A program made the position numbers and the translations under genes. The notes under the pieces are model-generated. The model was given only the letters and a program-made list of their open reading frames with translations, did not search any database and was not told the origin of the DNA. From JBIKVP01 sp044356745 (lineage in GTDB: Bacteria; Pseudomonadota; Alphaproteobacteria; Rhizobiales; Beijerinckiaceae), in the NCBI GenBank assembly GCA_044356745.1, contig JBIKVP010000054.1:1-13225 (forward strand): a stretch of 13,225 bases of DNA, written 5' to 3'. Below, piece after piece: positions 1-6,940 of the stretch (position 1 is its first letter; each line of letters starts with the position of its first letter).

Positions 1-1
1 C

Positions 2-115
2 GTGAAGGCCATCCTTGGCTTCCTGAATACCACTTTTCCGCAAAAAGCACGATTATGGGTTGACCGCCTATCCGATAACTTCAAAATACTTCAGACACCA
101 ACTCTTCAAATGTGA
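2..115 (+). CDS. Unidentified C-terminal fragment at the left edge
   Basis: A plus-strand frame is open from the window edge for 37 codons and ends at TGA 113-115. It reads through GFLNTTFPQKARLWVDRL and ends LQTPTLQM. I recognise no family in it. The other two plus-strand frames close by base 63 or earlier, so this is the longest candidate, but 37 codons can be open by chance. In many alphaproteobacteria the neighbour of this amidase is ribonuclease E; nothing here resembles it. It could be the tail of a gene entering from the left or plain noncoding DNA. Confidence 0.2.
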   Translation: MKAILGFLNTTFPQKARLWVDRLSDNFKILQTPTLQM

Positions 116-403
116 GGGGTATATAACGCTTTAAATCGTCACTTTTTTTATTTATGCCGCTCATAATAGTATCCTAGATTATATCTCCTATTAATTCATG
201 ACTTATAATCATTGCCATGCTGCCTGCAATTTAAAAATATACATTGATATTTAATCATTTTTACCAAATACTTTAGGATAGTGACTGGATTTAAATATAT
301 AATACGTAAAATTTATAATTAAATTTACATTATAAAATTATTGATTATTTTATTCCCATCGCAAAGATTGACAAATCAGGCATGACCCGCTTCGTATATC
401 GCC
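116..403. other. AT-rich intergenic stretch upstream of the amidase
   Basis: This region has no coding frame I can support and is clearly more AT-rich than the genes to its right, especially 230-360, with many TTTAAAT, TATAAT and AAATTAT runs. The longest start-to-stop frames are under 20 codons with no ribosome binding site. It probably carries the promoter of the amidase block, with the AT-rich tract acting as an upstream element or a binding region for a nucleoid protein. It could also mark a junction with acquired DNA. Confidence 0.5.
368..400 (+). promoter_or_regulatory. Candidate promoter for the amidase, possibly leaderless
   Basis: A perfect TTGACA box lies at 368-373, just below the AT-rich tract. 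The -10 candidates are poor: TCGTAT at 392-397 (18-base spacer, 3 of 6 matches) or TATATC at 395-400 (21-base spacer). Transcription from either would begin at or within a few bases of the ATG at 404, giving a leaderless or nearly leaderless message. That fits the lack of a Shine-Dalgarno sequence before 404. The -35 is convincing; the assignment as a promoter is inference. Confidence 0.3.
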
Positions 404-1675
404 ATGTTGATAAAAAAAAATGAGCGCGTTTTGAGAGTATTGATGAGTGTGCTGGTGATCATGGCCAGTGACGCGCTTTATTCTCTCTTTGCACAGGCTG
501 AAAATAACGGCAAAAATGGATTGTCAGGCGTTGTGGCACAGGTTGATTTTTCGCAAACTGCGACCCTTGCAAGCTATCGTTTTTTGCTCTCGAAAGATGT
601 AACGCCGCATGTGCGTTACATGGATAATCCCGATCGCATCATCATTGACTGGCCGCAGGTGAGCTTTCAACTCACAGCAGCCAATGAAGCCACGCTTTCG
701 CGCCCTAAAACAACTGATAAAGCAGAGGGTCTTATCATCTCAAACCGTTTTGGTTTAGTGTCATCCGGTCGCTCACGTGCCGTCATTGAAGTGCGTGGCC
801 CCGCGCGGATTACGCGTCTTGAAAGCGAGCTGCATACATCAGGTCTTGCCACATCATTCGTCATGGAAATCGCTCAAACGGATCGTGACGTGTTTTCAAA
901 ATTGATGCGTGAAAGTACGCCACCACCTTCCTTATCCTCTGACGTAGTTTTACGACGAACAACACCCAGTAATGACCCCCGACCGCTTATTATGCTTGAT
1001 CCGGGACACGGCGGCATCGATTCAGGCGCAATTGCCAGTGGTGGGGTGATGGAAAAGACCATTGTCTTTGATTTCGCACGCACGCTCAAAACACAACTTG
1101 AAGCGTCAGGAAAATATCGTGTGATGATGACGCGTGAGAGTGATGTTTTTATTGCACTCAATGAACGCGTCAAAATTGCCCGCGATAATCAAGCAGCGCT
1201 TTTTGTATCAATCCATGCTGACTCTTTATCAAGTACGGGGGCTGTACGTGGTGCAACGGTTTATACCCGTGCGGACCGCGCATCGGACGCCGAATCAGAG
1301 CAGCTTGCAGCAAATGAAAACCGCGCAGATGTGCTGGCTGGCGTTGAAGCGATCCCTGAAGCGGAGGAGGTTGGTGATATTCTCACCGATTTGACGCGAC
1401 GTGAAACGCATATATTTTCGCAAAAAGCAGCACGGCTCTTCGTGGAAGGGTTAAGCGATTCATTGCGTTTAAATAAAAATCCGCATCGTTCTGCCCGTTT
1501 TGTCGTGCTCAAAGCGCACGATGTGCCGTCTGTACTAATTGAGCTAGGTTATTTATCAAGCAAAGATGATGTCGCATTACTTCAATCGCAAGTCTGGCGC
1601 GAAAAAGCCGCAACTGGCCTCAAACGTGTCATTGAGACTTATTTGACGCAGCTTCCAACTACCCCTAAGCCATAG
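404..1675 (+). CDS. amiC: N-acetylmuramoyl-L-alanine amidase (AMIN + Amidase_3)
   Basis: This periplasmic zinc amidase cuts the bond between N-acetylmuramic acid and L-alanine during septum splitting and wall remodelling. Residues 1-32 form a signal peptide (KKNER n-region, hydrophobic core, cleavage near FAQA). Residues about 42-158 are an AMIN domain, which targets such enzymes to the division site. Residues about 194-415 are the Amidase_3 catalytic domain. Visible zinc ligands are H202 in DPGHGG, E217 in GVMEK and H271 in SIHAD; the catalytic glutamate is E380 in VLIELGYLS. The acidic segment 295-335 sits where AmiB/AmiC proteins carry the autoinhibitory helix released by an EnvC-type activator. 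Length (423 aa) is normal for the family. The start is the only one keeping a charged n-region, but it has no Shine-Dalgarno and lies beside an A9 tract. The exporter gene follows after 19 bases, suggesting cotranscription. Confidence 0.93.
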   Translation: MLIKKNERVLRVLMSVLVIMASDALYSLFAQAENNGKNGLSGVVAQVDFSQTATLASYRFLLSKDVTPHVRYMDNPDRIIIDWPQVSFQLTAANEATLSRPKTTDKAEGLIISNRFGLVSSGRSRAVIEVRGPARITRLESELHTSGLATSFVMEIAQTDRDVFSKLMRESTPPPSLSSDVVLRRTTPSNDPRPLIMLDPGHGGIDSGAIASGGVMEKTIVFDFARTLKTQLEASGKYRVMMTRESDVFIALNERVKIARDNQAALFVSIHADSLSSTGAVRGATVYTRADRASDAESEQLAANENRADVLAGVEAIPEAEEVGDILTDLTRRETHIFSQKAARLFVEGLSDSLRLNKNPHRSARFVVLKAHDVPSVLIELGYLSSKDDVALLQSQVWREKAATGLKRVIETYLTQLPTTPKP

Positions 1676-1694
1676 AACGCTTTTTAATCTGGAT

Positions 1695-3464
1695 ATGCAC
1701 ATGGCGAAAAGCCTTCCGATCGACCGCAAGACTTATCCGCTCGTGCGTAGTTTGTGGCGTGAATGGATCATGCCGCACTGGCTTATGCTTGCGCTTGTGA
1801 TGGGATGTGTTGTGCTTGTAGCTGGCGCTTCTGGTTTTTATCCTGTGCTGATCAAACAAGCGTTTGAAGCGTTTTCAGCCAAAGATCAAAACATGATTCA
1901 GTTGATCAGTAGTCTTGTGATTGGTGTCACTGCGGTGCGCGGATTTGCACTTTTCGCCCAAGTTGTGCTGACGAACCGTGTTGTCACGCGCATTGAAGCG
2001 GATATGCAGACAGCGCTCTATGCCCACCTCATGCAGGCTGATTTGGCACTGGTTCAGCGACAAAGCCCAGCGGTTTTCACGCAGCGCTTCACCACAGATT
2101 TTGCTTTCATTAAAGAAGCGCTGACACGGCTTTCAACCGTTCTGTTGCGAGACATTGCGACAATCATTGCACTTGTCGCGGCAATGCTTTGGATTGATCC
2201 ATGGCTGACGTTTTATGCCTTAATCGTTGCCCCTGTTGCAGCTATTCCAATCGGTCGCATCGGTCAAAAATTGCGACGTGTCTCAACAACAACGCAAGAG
2301 CAGATTGGTGAGATGGCAAATCTTGTTGCAGAGAGCTTACAAGGGTCACGCATTGCACGCACATTCCGTATGGAATCATATTTGATTGCACGTGGGCAAC
2401 AGGCCTTTGACAGCGTGCGTCGCTTGAAGATGAAAGCGGCTAATGCTCGTGCGCGCCTTGATCCCTTACTTGAAATTTCAGGAGGTATTGCGGTTGCACT
2501 CGTACTACTCGTAATTGGTAGTCGCATCGCATCAGGTGAAACAAGCATCGGCGATTTTACAGGATTTGTCAGTGCCTTATTGATGGCAGCTCAACCAATA
2601 CGTTCGCTTGGAAACCTCAACGCGATTGTTCAGGAAGCAGCGGCAGCGCTCGCACGCTATTATGAAATTATGGATGAAGCGCCGCGTGTTTGCGATGTTC
2701 CTGACGCTAAGCCTCTAACAATTTCGGGAGGTGAAATCACATTTGAGCGCGTAACATTCAGTTATCATGAAGGGCAGGGCGGTGATGCCGCAGTGAGCGA
2801 CGTTTCGCTGACAATCCCCGCTGGAAAAATGACAGCACTTGTCGGGCGTTCGGGTTCGGGTAAATCATCTCTTCTCTCACTCGTTCCGCGTTTATATGAT
2901 GTTGATCAAGGCGTTGTCTTTCTTGATGGCCAAAATGTCCGTAATGTTACGCTTGCATCTTTACGCGATGCAATCGCGGTTGTGAGCCAAGATGTGATGC
3001 TATTTGACGATACCATTGCCGCAAACATTGCTGCAGGACGAGATGATGTCTCTTTTGAAGAGATTGAAACGGCGGCTAAAGCAGCCGCTGCTCATGATTT
3101 TATTATCAAAACGGCTGAAGGGTATCTCACTCGCGTCGGACATGGTGGAACACGTCTTTCAGGGGGGGAACGACAGCGTTTATCCCTTGCGCGGGCTATT
3201 CTTAAAAATGCACCGATTTTGTTACTTGATGAAGCAACAAGTGCTTTAGATGCAGAATCAGAGCGAGCAGTTCAAGAAGCGCTTGCACAGCTCATGAAAA
3301 ACCGCACTACGCTTGCAATCGCGCACCGACTTTCAACACTGCGCGATGCGGATCAAATTATTGTTCTTGATGCAGGGCGCGTTGTAGAAAGTGGAACTCA
3401 TGCGACACTTCTCGCTCAAAACGGCGTTTATGCGCATTTACACACCATTCAAATGCGCGAGTAA
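1695..3464 (+). CDS. msbA: MsbA-type ABC exporter (fused TMD-NBD half transporter)
   Basis: An inner-membrane ABC exporter half-unit, acting as a homodimer. The transmembrane domain fills residues about 28-305 with six segments (near 30-50, 70-92, 147-167, 170-190, 262-278, 284-304). The nucleotide-binding domain is residues about 345-585, with Walker A GRSGSGKS (384-391), Q-loop Q432, signature LSGGE (488-492), Walker B ILLLDE (508-513) and H-loop H544, so ATPase activity is expected. The 589 aa length fits MsbA. The family includes the lipid A flippase, and the lipid A genes nearby make that the best guess, but many alphaproteobacterial paralogues exist and no substrate residue settles it. 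The gene lies 19 bases after the amidase and about 70 before PBP1a, so the three are probably cotranscribed. ATG 1695 or ATG 1701 could be the start; GGAT at 1691-1694 slightly favours 1701. Confidence 0.75.
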   Translation: MHMAKSLPIDRKTYPLVRSLWREWIMPHWLMLALVMGCVVLVAGASGFYPVLIKQAFEAFSAKDQNMIQLISSLVIGVTAVRGFALFAQVVLTNRVVTRIEADMQTALYAHLMQADLALVQRQSPAVFTQRFTTDFAFIKEALTRLSTVLLRDIATIIALVAAMLWIDPWLTFYALIVAPVAAIPIGRIGQKLRRVSTTTQEQIGEMANLVAESLQGSRIARTFRMESYLIARGQQAFDSVRRLKMKAANARARLDPLLEISGGIAVALVLLVIGSRIASGETSIGDFTGFVSALLMAAQPIRSLGNLNAIVQEAAAALARYYEIMDEAPRVCDVPDAKPLTISGGEITFERVTFSYHEGQGGDAAVSDVSLTIPAGKMTALVGRSGSGKSSLLSLVPRLYDVDQGVVFLDGQNVRNVTLASLRDAIAVVSQDVMLFDDTIAANIAAGRDDVSFEEIETAAKAAAAHDFIIKTAEGYLTRVGHGGTRLSGGERQRLSLARAILKNAPILLLDEATSALDAESERAVQEALAQLMKNRTTLAIAHRLSTLRDADQIIVLDAGRVVESGTHATLLAQNGVYAHLHTIQMRE

Positions 3465-3537
3465 CTTAGGCCATAAAAAAGCTTCAACTTTAACGATAGA
3501 TATGGCAAATAGATTGTAAAAATTGGGTCTTCACCAC

Positions 3538-5976
3538 ATGCGATTGCTGTTTCGATTCTTTGGATTTTTATTTGCCTTTAGCGCGATTGTGTTCGTGGGG
3601 GCAGCTGTTATTGTGGGCTATGTGGTCTGGAAATATTCTCAAGATTTGCCCGATTACAGCCAATTAAAGAATTATGAGCCACCCGTCATGACACGTGTTC
3701 ATGCGGGGGATGGCAGTTTGATTGCGGAATATGCCCGCGAAAGACGCATGTTTATGCCGATTCAGGCCGTGCCAAAGCTTGTTATCAATGCCTTTTTATC
3801 AGCGGAAGACAAAAACTTTTATCGCCATACAGGGATTGATCCAACCGGGATTGCACGCGCACTTGCCGCAAATCTTAAAGGTGGTGGACGACGTGAGCAG
3901 GGCGCTTCAACCATTACACAACAGGTTGCTAAAAACTTTTTGCTTGGAAATGAGCGTACTTACGAGCGCAAGATTCGCGAGGCGTTGCTCGCATTTCGGA
4001 TTGAGGCGGCATATTCCAAAGATAAAATTTTAGAGCTTTATCTTAATGAAATTTTCTTGGGACTTTCAAATTATGGCATTGCCGCAGCGTCACTAAATTA
4101 CTACGGCAAATCTGTTCATGAATTACAGCTTCATGAAGCTGCTTATCTGGCAGCGCTTCCTAAAGCGCCAAACAACTACCACCCTTATCGCCAGACTCAA
4201 GATGCGATTAATCGTCGCAACTGGGTGCTTGATCGTATGGTTGAAAACGGCCATACAACGCGTGAAGATGCCAATATGGCAAAAGCAATGCCTCTTGGTG
4301 TTACACAACGCACAATTTCCCCAAACACATTTGCGGCTGGTTTTTTTGCAGAAGAAGTACGTCGTGAGCTTGCCGAGCGCTACGGTGAAAAAAAGCTTTA
4401 TGAGGGCGGACTTTCTGTCCGTACGACACTTGATCCAAAAATGCAGATCATGGCACGTAAAGCGCTTGTTGATGGCTTAGTGCGTTTTGATGAAGCGCGC
4501 GGTTGGCGTGGTGCATTACAAAATATCCCGCTGACAGGCCGAGAATGGGGTGTCGCGCTTTCTGAAATTTCTGCATTTGGTGATGTTCAGCCGTGGCGAT
4601 TGGCGGTCGTTTTAGAGGTTAATGACACTTCTGCGCGTGTTGGTCTGCAGCCTAAAAAAGAGGCCAACAACCAAATCGCGAAAGAACGTCTCACAGGTTA
4701 TATTGCGACTGACGGTATTAAATGGACACGACGCACCAAGCTTTCGCAAGTGCTCAATGTGGGTGATGTCGTTTACGTTGAGCCGGTTGAGGGTCGTAAT
4801 GGTGTGTTTCGTTTGCGCCAATTGCCTGAAATTAGCGGCGCAATTGTCGCGATGGATCCGTTTACAGGCCGCATCTATGCCATGGTTGGCGGATTTTCAT
4901 TTGATCAAAGTGAGTTCAATCGCGCGTCACAGGCGCTGCGTCAGCCTGGCTCATCCTTTAAACCATTCGTTTATGCAACAGCGCTTGATAATGGTTATAC
5001 ACCTTCAACGGTCGTCTTAGATGGTCCGATTGAAGTTGATCAAGGGCCAGGTCAAGAAGCATGGCGCCCAGAAAACTATGATGGAAAGTTCGCAGGCCCT
5101 CGCACGCTTCGTTATGGCATTGAATATTCCAAAAACTTGATGACCGTACGTTTGGCGCGTGATGTCGGGATGCCTCTCATCGTTGAATACGCACGTCGTT
5201 TTGGCGTTTATGATGATATGGCGCCTGTATTGGCGATGTCGCTTGGCGCTGGTGAAACAACTGTCATGCGTATGACCGCTGGCTATTCTATGTTCGCGAA
5301 TGGCGGAAAACGTATTAAACCAAGCTTAATTGATCGCATTCAGGATCGGTGGGGGCAAACCATTTATCGCCATGATGAGCGTAAATGTGAGAGCTGTTCA
5401 GTTGAAAAATGGGATGATCAGAACGAGCCAAAGCTGGTTGATCGGCGTGATCAGGTGCTTGATCCTTTAACAGCCTATCAGATGACAACCATGCTTGAAG
5501 GTGTCGTGCAGCGTGGAACTGCTCAGGTTGTTAAAGAAACCGGTCGTCGTTATCTCGCGGGTAAAACAGGTACGACAAACGAAGCCAAAGATGTTTGGTT
5601 CGTCGGTTTTTCACCTGATATGGCAGTTGGGGTCTATCTTGGATTCGACAAACCCAAATCGTTGGGTAACTCTGCAACAGCAGGGCAATATGCTGCACCT
5701 ATTTTTCGTGATTTCATGAAGCTTGCCCTCAAAGACAAGCCGGATGCACCATTTCGCGTTCCACCAGGCATTAAACTCATTCGTGTGAGCGCTAAATCAG
5801 GTCTGCGTTCATCAGGCGGTGGAGACACCATTCTTGAAGCGTTCAAGCCGGGGACTGCACCACCTGACAGTTATGCACAAGTTGGTTTTGGCGAAACAGC
5901 GCGTCCAGCAGCACCTCTTCTCAATGTTGATCCGGGACAATCTGTCAATACTGGCACGGGCGGCGGATTATTTTAG
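3538..5976 (+). CDS. mrcA: Penicillin-binding protein 1A (GT51 + transpeptidase)
   Basis: A bifunctional class A PBP that polymerises lipid II into glycan strands and crosslinks the stems. Numbering from ATG 3538 (812 aa): membrane anchor about 6-30; GT51 glycosyltransferase about 52-230 with the catalytic glutamate E90 in AEDKNFYRHTGID, the QGASTITQQ motif (121-129) and KILELYLNEI (163-172). An OB-like insert occupies about 320-430. The transpeptidase domain (about 433-730) has SxxK at S472-K475 (acyl-enzyme serine S472), SxN at S531-N533 and KTGT at 676-679. A CxxC pair (C617, C620) lies in an insert that I recall as common in alphaproteobacterial PBP1a. The tail after 735 is Pro/Gly-rich. 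A TTG at 3523 would add five residues; ATG 3538 is chosen because it starts the charged-then-hydrophobic anchor. All catalytic motifs are intact. prfB, often the next gene in alphaproteobacteria, is not here. Confidence 0.95.
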   Translation: MRLLFRFFGFLFAFSAIVFVGAAVIVGYVVWKYSQDLPDYSQLKNYEPPVMTRVHAGDGSLIAEYARERRMFMPIQAVPKLVINAFLSAEDKNFYRHTGIDPTGIARALAANLKGGGRREQGASTITQQVAKNFLLGNERTYERKIREALLAFRIEAAYSKDKILELYLNEIFLGLSNYGIAAASLNYYGKSVHELQLHEAAYLAALPKAPNNYHPYRQTQDAINRRNWVLDRMVENGHTTREDANMAKAMPLGVTQRTISPNTFAAGFFAEEVRRELAERYGEKKLYEGGLSVRTTLDPKMQIMARKALVDGLVRFDEARGWRGALQNIPLTGREWGVALSEISAFGDVQPWRLAVVLEVNDTSARVGLQPKKEANNQIAKERLTGYIATDGIKWTRRTKLSQVLNVGDVVYVEPVEGRNGVFRLRQLPEISGAIVAMDPFTGRIYAMVGGFSFDQSEFNRASQALRQPGSSFKPFVYATALDNGYTPSTVVLDGPIEVDQGPGQEAWRPENYDGKFAGPRTLRYGIEYSKNLMTVRLARDVGMPLIVEYARRFGVYDDMAPVLAMSLGAGETTVMRMTAGYSMFANGGKRIKPSLIDRIQDRWGQTIYRHDERKCESCSVEKWDDQNEPKLVDRRDQVLDPLTAYQMTTMLEGVVQRGTAQVVKETGRRYLAGKTGTTNEAKDVWFVGFSPDMAVGVYLGFDKPKSLGNSATAGQYAAPIFRDFMKLALKDKPDAPFRVPPGIKLIRVSAKSGLRSSGGGDTILEAFKPGTAPPDSYAQVGFGETARPAAPLLNVDPGQSVNTGTGGGLF

Positions 5977-6022
5977 TAATCAGTAAACAGCGGCTTTACA
6001 TGGTCTTTGTGCCCCTCCAGAT

Positions 6023-6523
6023 TTAAGGCATCACCAAGAGCGGTGTGCCAACGCTGACACGTTCAAAAAGATCTGCAATATCGTGATTGTACATACGAAT
6101 GCAGCCGTAGGATGCGGCTTTTCCGATTGATTCGGGGCGATTTGTGCCATGGATCGCATACTCTCCGCGATCAAGTGTCATTGCCCTGACGCCCATTGGA
6201 TTCTTAGGGCTTCCACCCGGAATTACATCGGGTAAATGGGGGAGATCACGCTTCACTTCTAAGGGCGGTGACCAATCAGGGTTGACATATTTTCCATTAA
6301 TGCGCGCCCATCCCCGCCACTGCTTCCCTGCTTTTCCCACAGCGACAGGATAACGCAAAGCTTGCCCCTGAGCTGTCACAAGATAAAGTTTGCGCTCACG
6401 CAGACTGATAACCAGCGTTCCCGGTGTAACACCTTGATCATAAGTGACGAGCTCGCGTGCGAAGGCGCTTGAAGCAACAAGACATAAGGGAAGAATCACT
6501 ATTATTTTTAAGAATAGACGCAC
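6023..6523 (-). CDS. Periplasmic L,D-transpeptidase (YkuD family)
   Basis: A YkuD-fold cysteine transpeptidase that makes 3-3 peptidoglycan crosslinks or attaches proteins to the wall. Numbered from GTG 6523 (166 aa), residues 1-22 are a signal peptide (MRLFLK n-region, cleavage SSAFA/RELV). The YkuD domain covers about 34-165, beginning GTLVISLRERKLYLV. The active-site signature is complete: H125 in YAIHGTNRP and S-x-GCIRM with nucleophile C141 and R143. GTG 6523 is preferred over GTG 6538 because GAAGG (6536-6532) stands 8 bases before it; starting at 6538 adds MKAQN. The gene converges on PBP1a (46-base gap) and diverges from bamA, so it is its own transcription unit. It has no LysM or other wall-binding domain, so its exact substrate cannot be told from sequence. 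Confidence 0.9.
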   Translation of the reverse strand: MRLFLKIIVILPLCLVASSAFARELVTYDQGVTPGTLVISLRERKLYLVTAQGQALRYPVAVGKAGKQWRGWARINGKYVNPDWSPPLEVKRDLPHLPDVIPGGSPKNPMGVRAMTLDRGEYAIHGTNRPESIGKAASYGCIRMYNHDIADLFERVSVGTPLLVMP

Positions 6524-6558
6524 GTTTTGAGCCTTCACAACACTGCAACAGGCGTTTG

Positions 6559-6587
6559 ATTCTAGTGCGCAAATCTAAAGGTCTCAA
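6559..6587 (-). promoter_or_regulatory. Sigma70-like promoter of the L,D-transpeptidase
   Basis: On the minus strand, TTGAGA (6587-6582; 5 of 6 matches to the consensus -35) is followed after exactly 17 bases by TAGAAT (6564-6559; 5 of 6 matches to the -10). Transcription would begin near 6552. That gives a leader of about 29 bases to GTG 6523, enough to hold its GAAGG ribosome binding site, but only about 14 bases to GTG 6538. This is the best promoter match I found in the window. Confidence 0.6.
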
Positions 6588-6844
6588 AATATTCGACGTG
6601 TTAATCTTAATGGCCTTCTTCAGTGAATTTTAAGCATACAAGATCATGATGCGACACCGAGAATATTTAGCAGACGTGACTAAAGCGCCACGATGATGCA
6701 AAAAACTTGCGGAATGAATATGGGGAGTGGTTGCAAGCGCTGTGAAAGTCTTTAAAAGTGCTGGAGTCTAAGGTGTGCATTTTCGTGCGTTTTAGTTTAA
6801 GGAATCACAGAACAGATTCTTGTGAAGATATGTGACACAACAAA

Positions 6845-6863
6845 GACACTCATATGCAGTGTC
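6845..6863. promoter_or_regulatory. Inverted repeat upstream of bamA, operator-like
   Basis: GACACT (6845-6850) and AGTGTC (6858-6863) form a perfect 6-base inverted repeat around CATATGC, ending about 60 bases before the bamA start. The geometry (half-site centres 13 bases apart) would suit a dimeric regulator; as RNA it would be a short hairpin in the leader. No regulator can be named, and six-base repeats also arise by chance. Confidence 0.3.
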
Positions 6864-6901
6864 AAACATGTGAAGCTATTTTCAGGCTTGCGAAGCAAGG
6901 C

Positions 6902-6929
6902 AAGAGTAGAATGAGAAGAGTAGAATGGA
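6902..6929. repeat. 14-base tandem duplication spanning the bamA start
   Basis: AAGAGTAGAATGAG (6902-6915) is followed directly by AAGAGTAGAATGGA (6916-6929), with 12 of 14 bases identical. Each copy contains an ATG (6911 and 6925). Because 14 is not a multiple of three, the two ATGs are in different frames; the second is in the bamA frame. The duplication therefore supplies both the purine-rich stretch ahead of ATG 6925 and a competing upstream start. Confidence 0.8.
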
Positions 6930-6940
6930 TTTGCGGATGA
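6911..6940 (+). other. Possible 9-codon leader ORF overlapping the bamA start
   Basis: ATG 6911 opens a short frame encoding MRRVEWICG that ends at TGA 6938-6940. That stop overlaps an in-frame bamA ATG at 6937 as ATGA, the arrangement usual for translational coupling. AAGG at 6897-6900 lies 10 bases before ATG 6911. The frame exists only because of the 14-base duplication. Whether it is translated cannot be judged from sequence. Confidence 0.25.

Larger units (their letters stand above)
6539..6924. other. Divergent regulatory region between the L,D-transpeptidase and bamA
   Basis: These 386 bases hold no credible gene. The left end carries the minus-strand promoter described separately. The right end carries an inverted repeat (6845-6863) and a tandem repeat at the bamA start. 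I found no strong sigma70 promoter for bamA; TTGCAA (6731-6736) with TAAAAG (6753-6758) at 16 bases is weak (4 of 6 each). I also saw no match to an alphaproteobacterial EcfG box. A 20-codon frame at 6693-6755 was considered and rejected. Confidence 0.5.

Noticed and set aside
5977..6022. Bidirectional terminator between the convergent PBP1a and L,D-transpeptidase genes
   Set aside because: Only a weak 5-base GTAAA/TTTAC complement without a GC stem or T-run is visible.
6693..6755. 20-codon frame with three cysteines (MMQKTCGMNMGSGCKRCESL) upstream of bamA
   Set aside because: No ribosome binding site and no promoter that would favour it; a frame this short is expected by chance.
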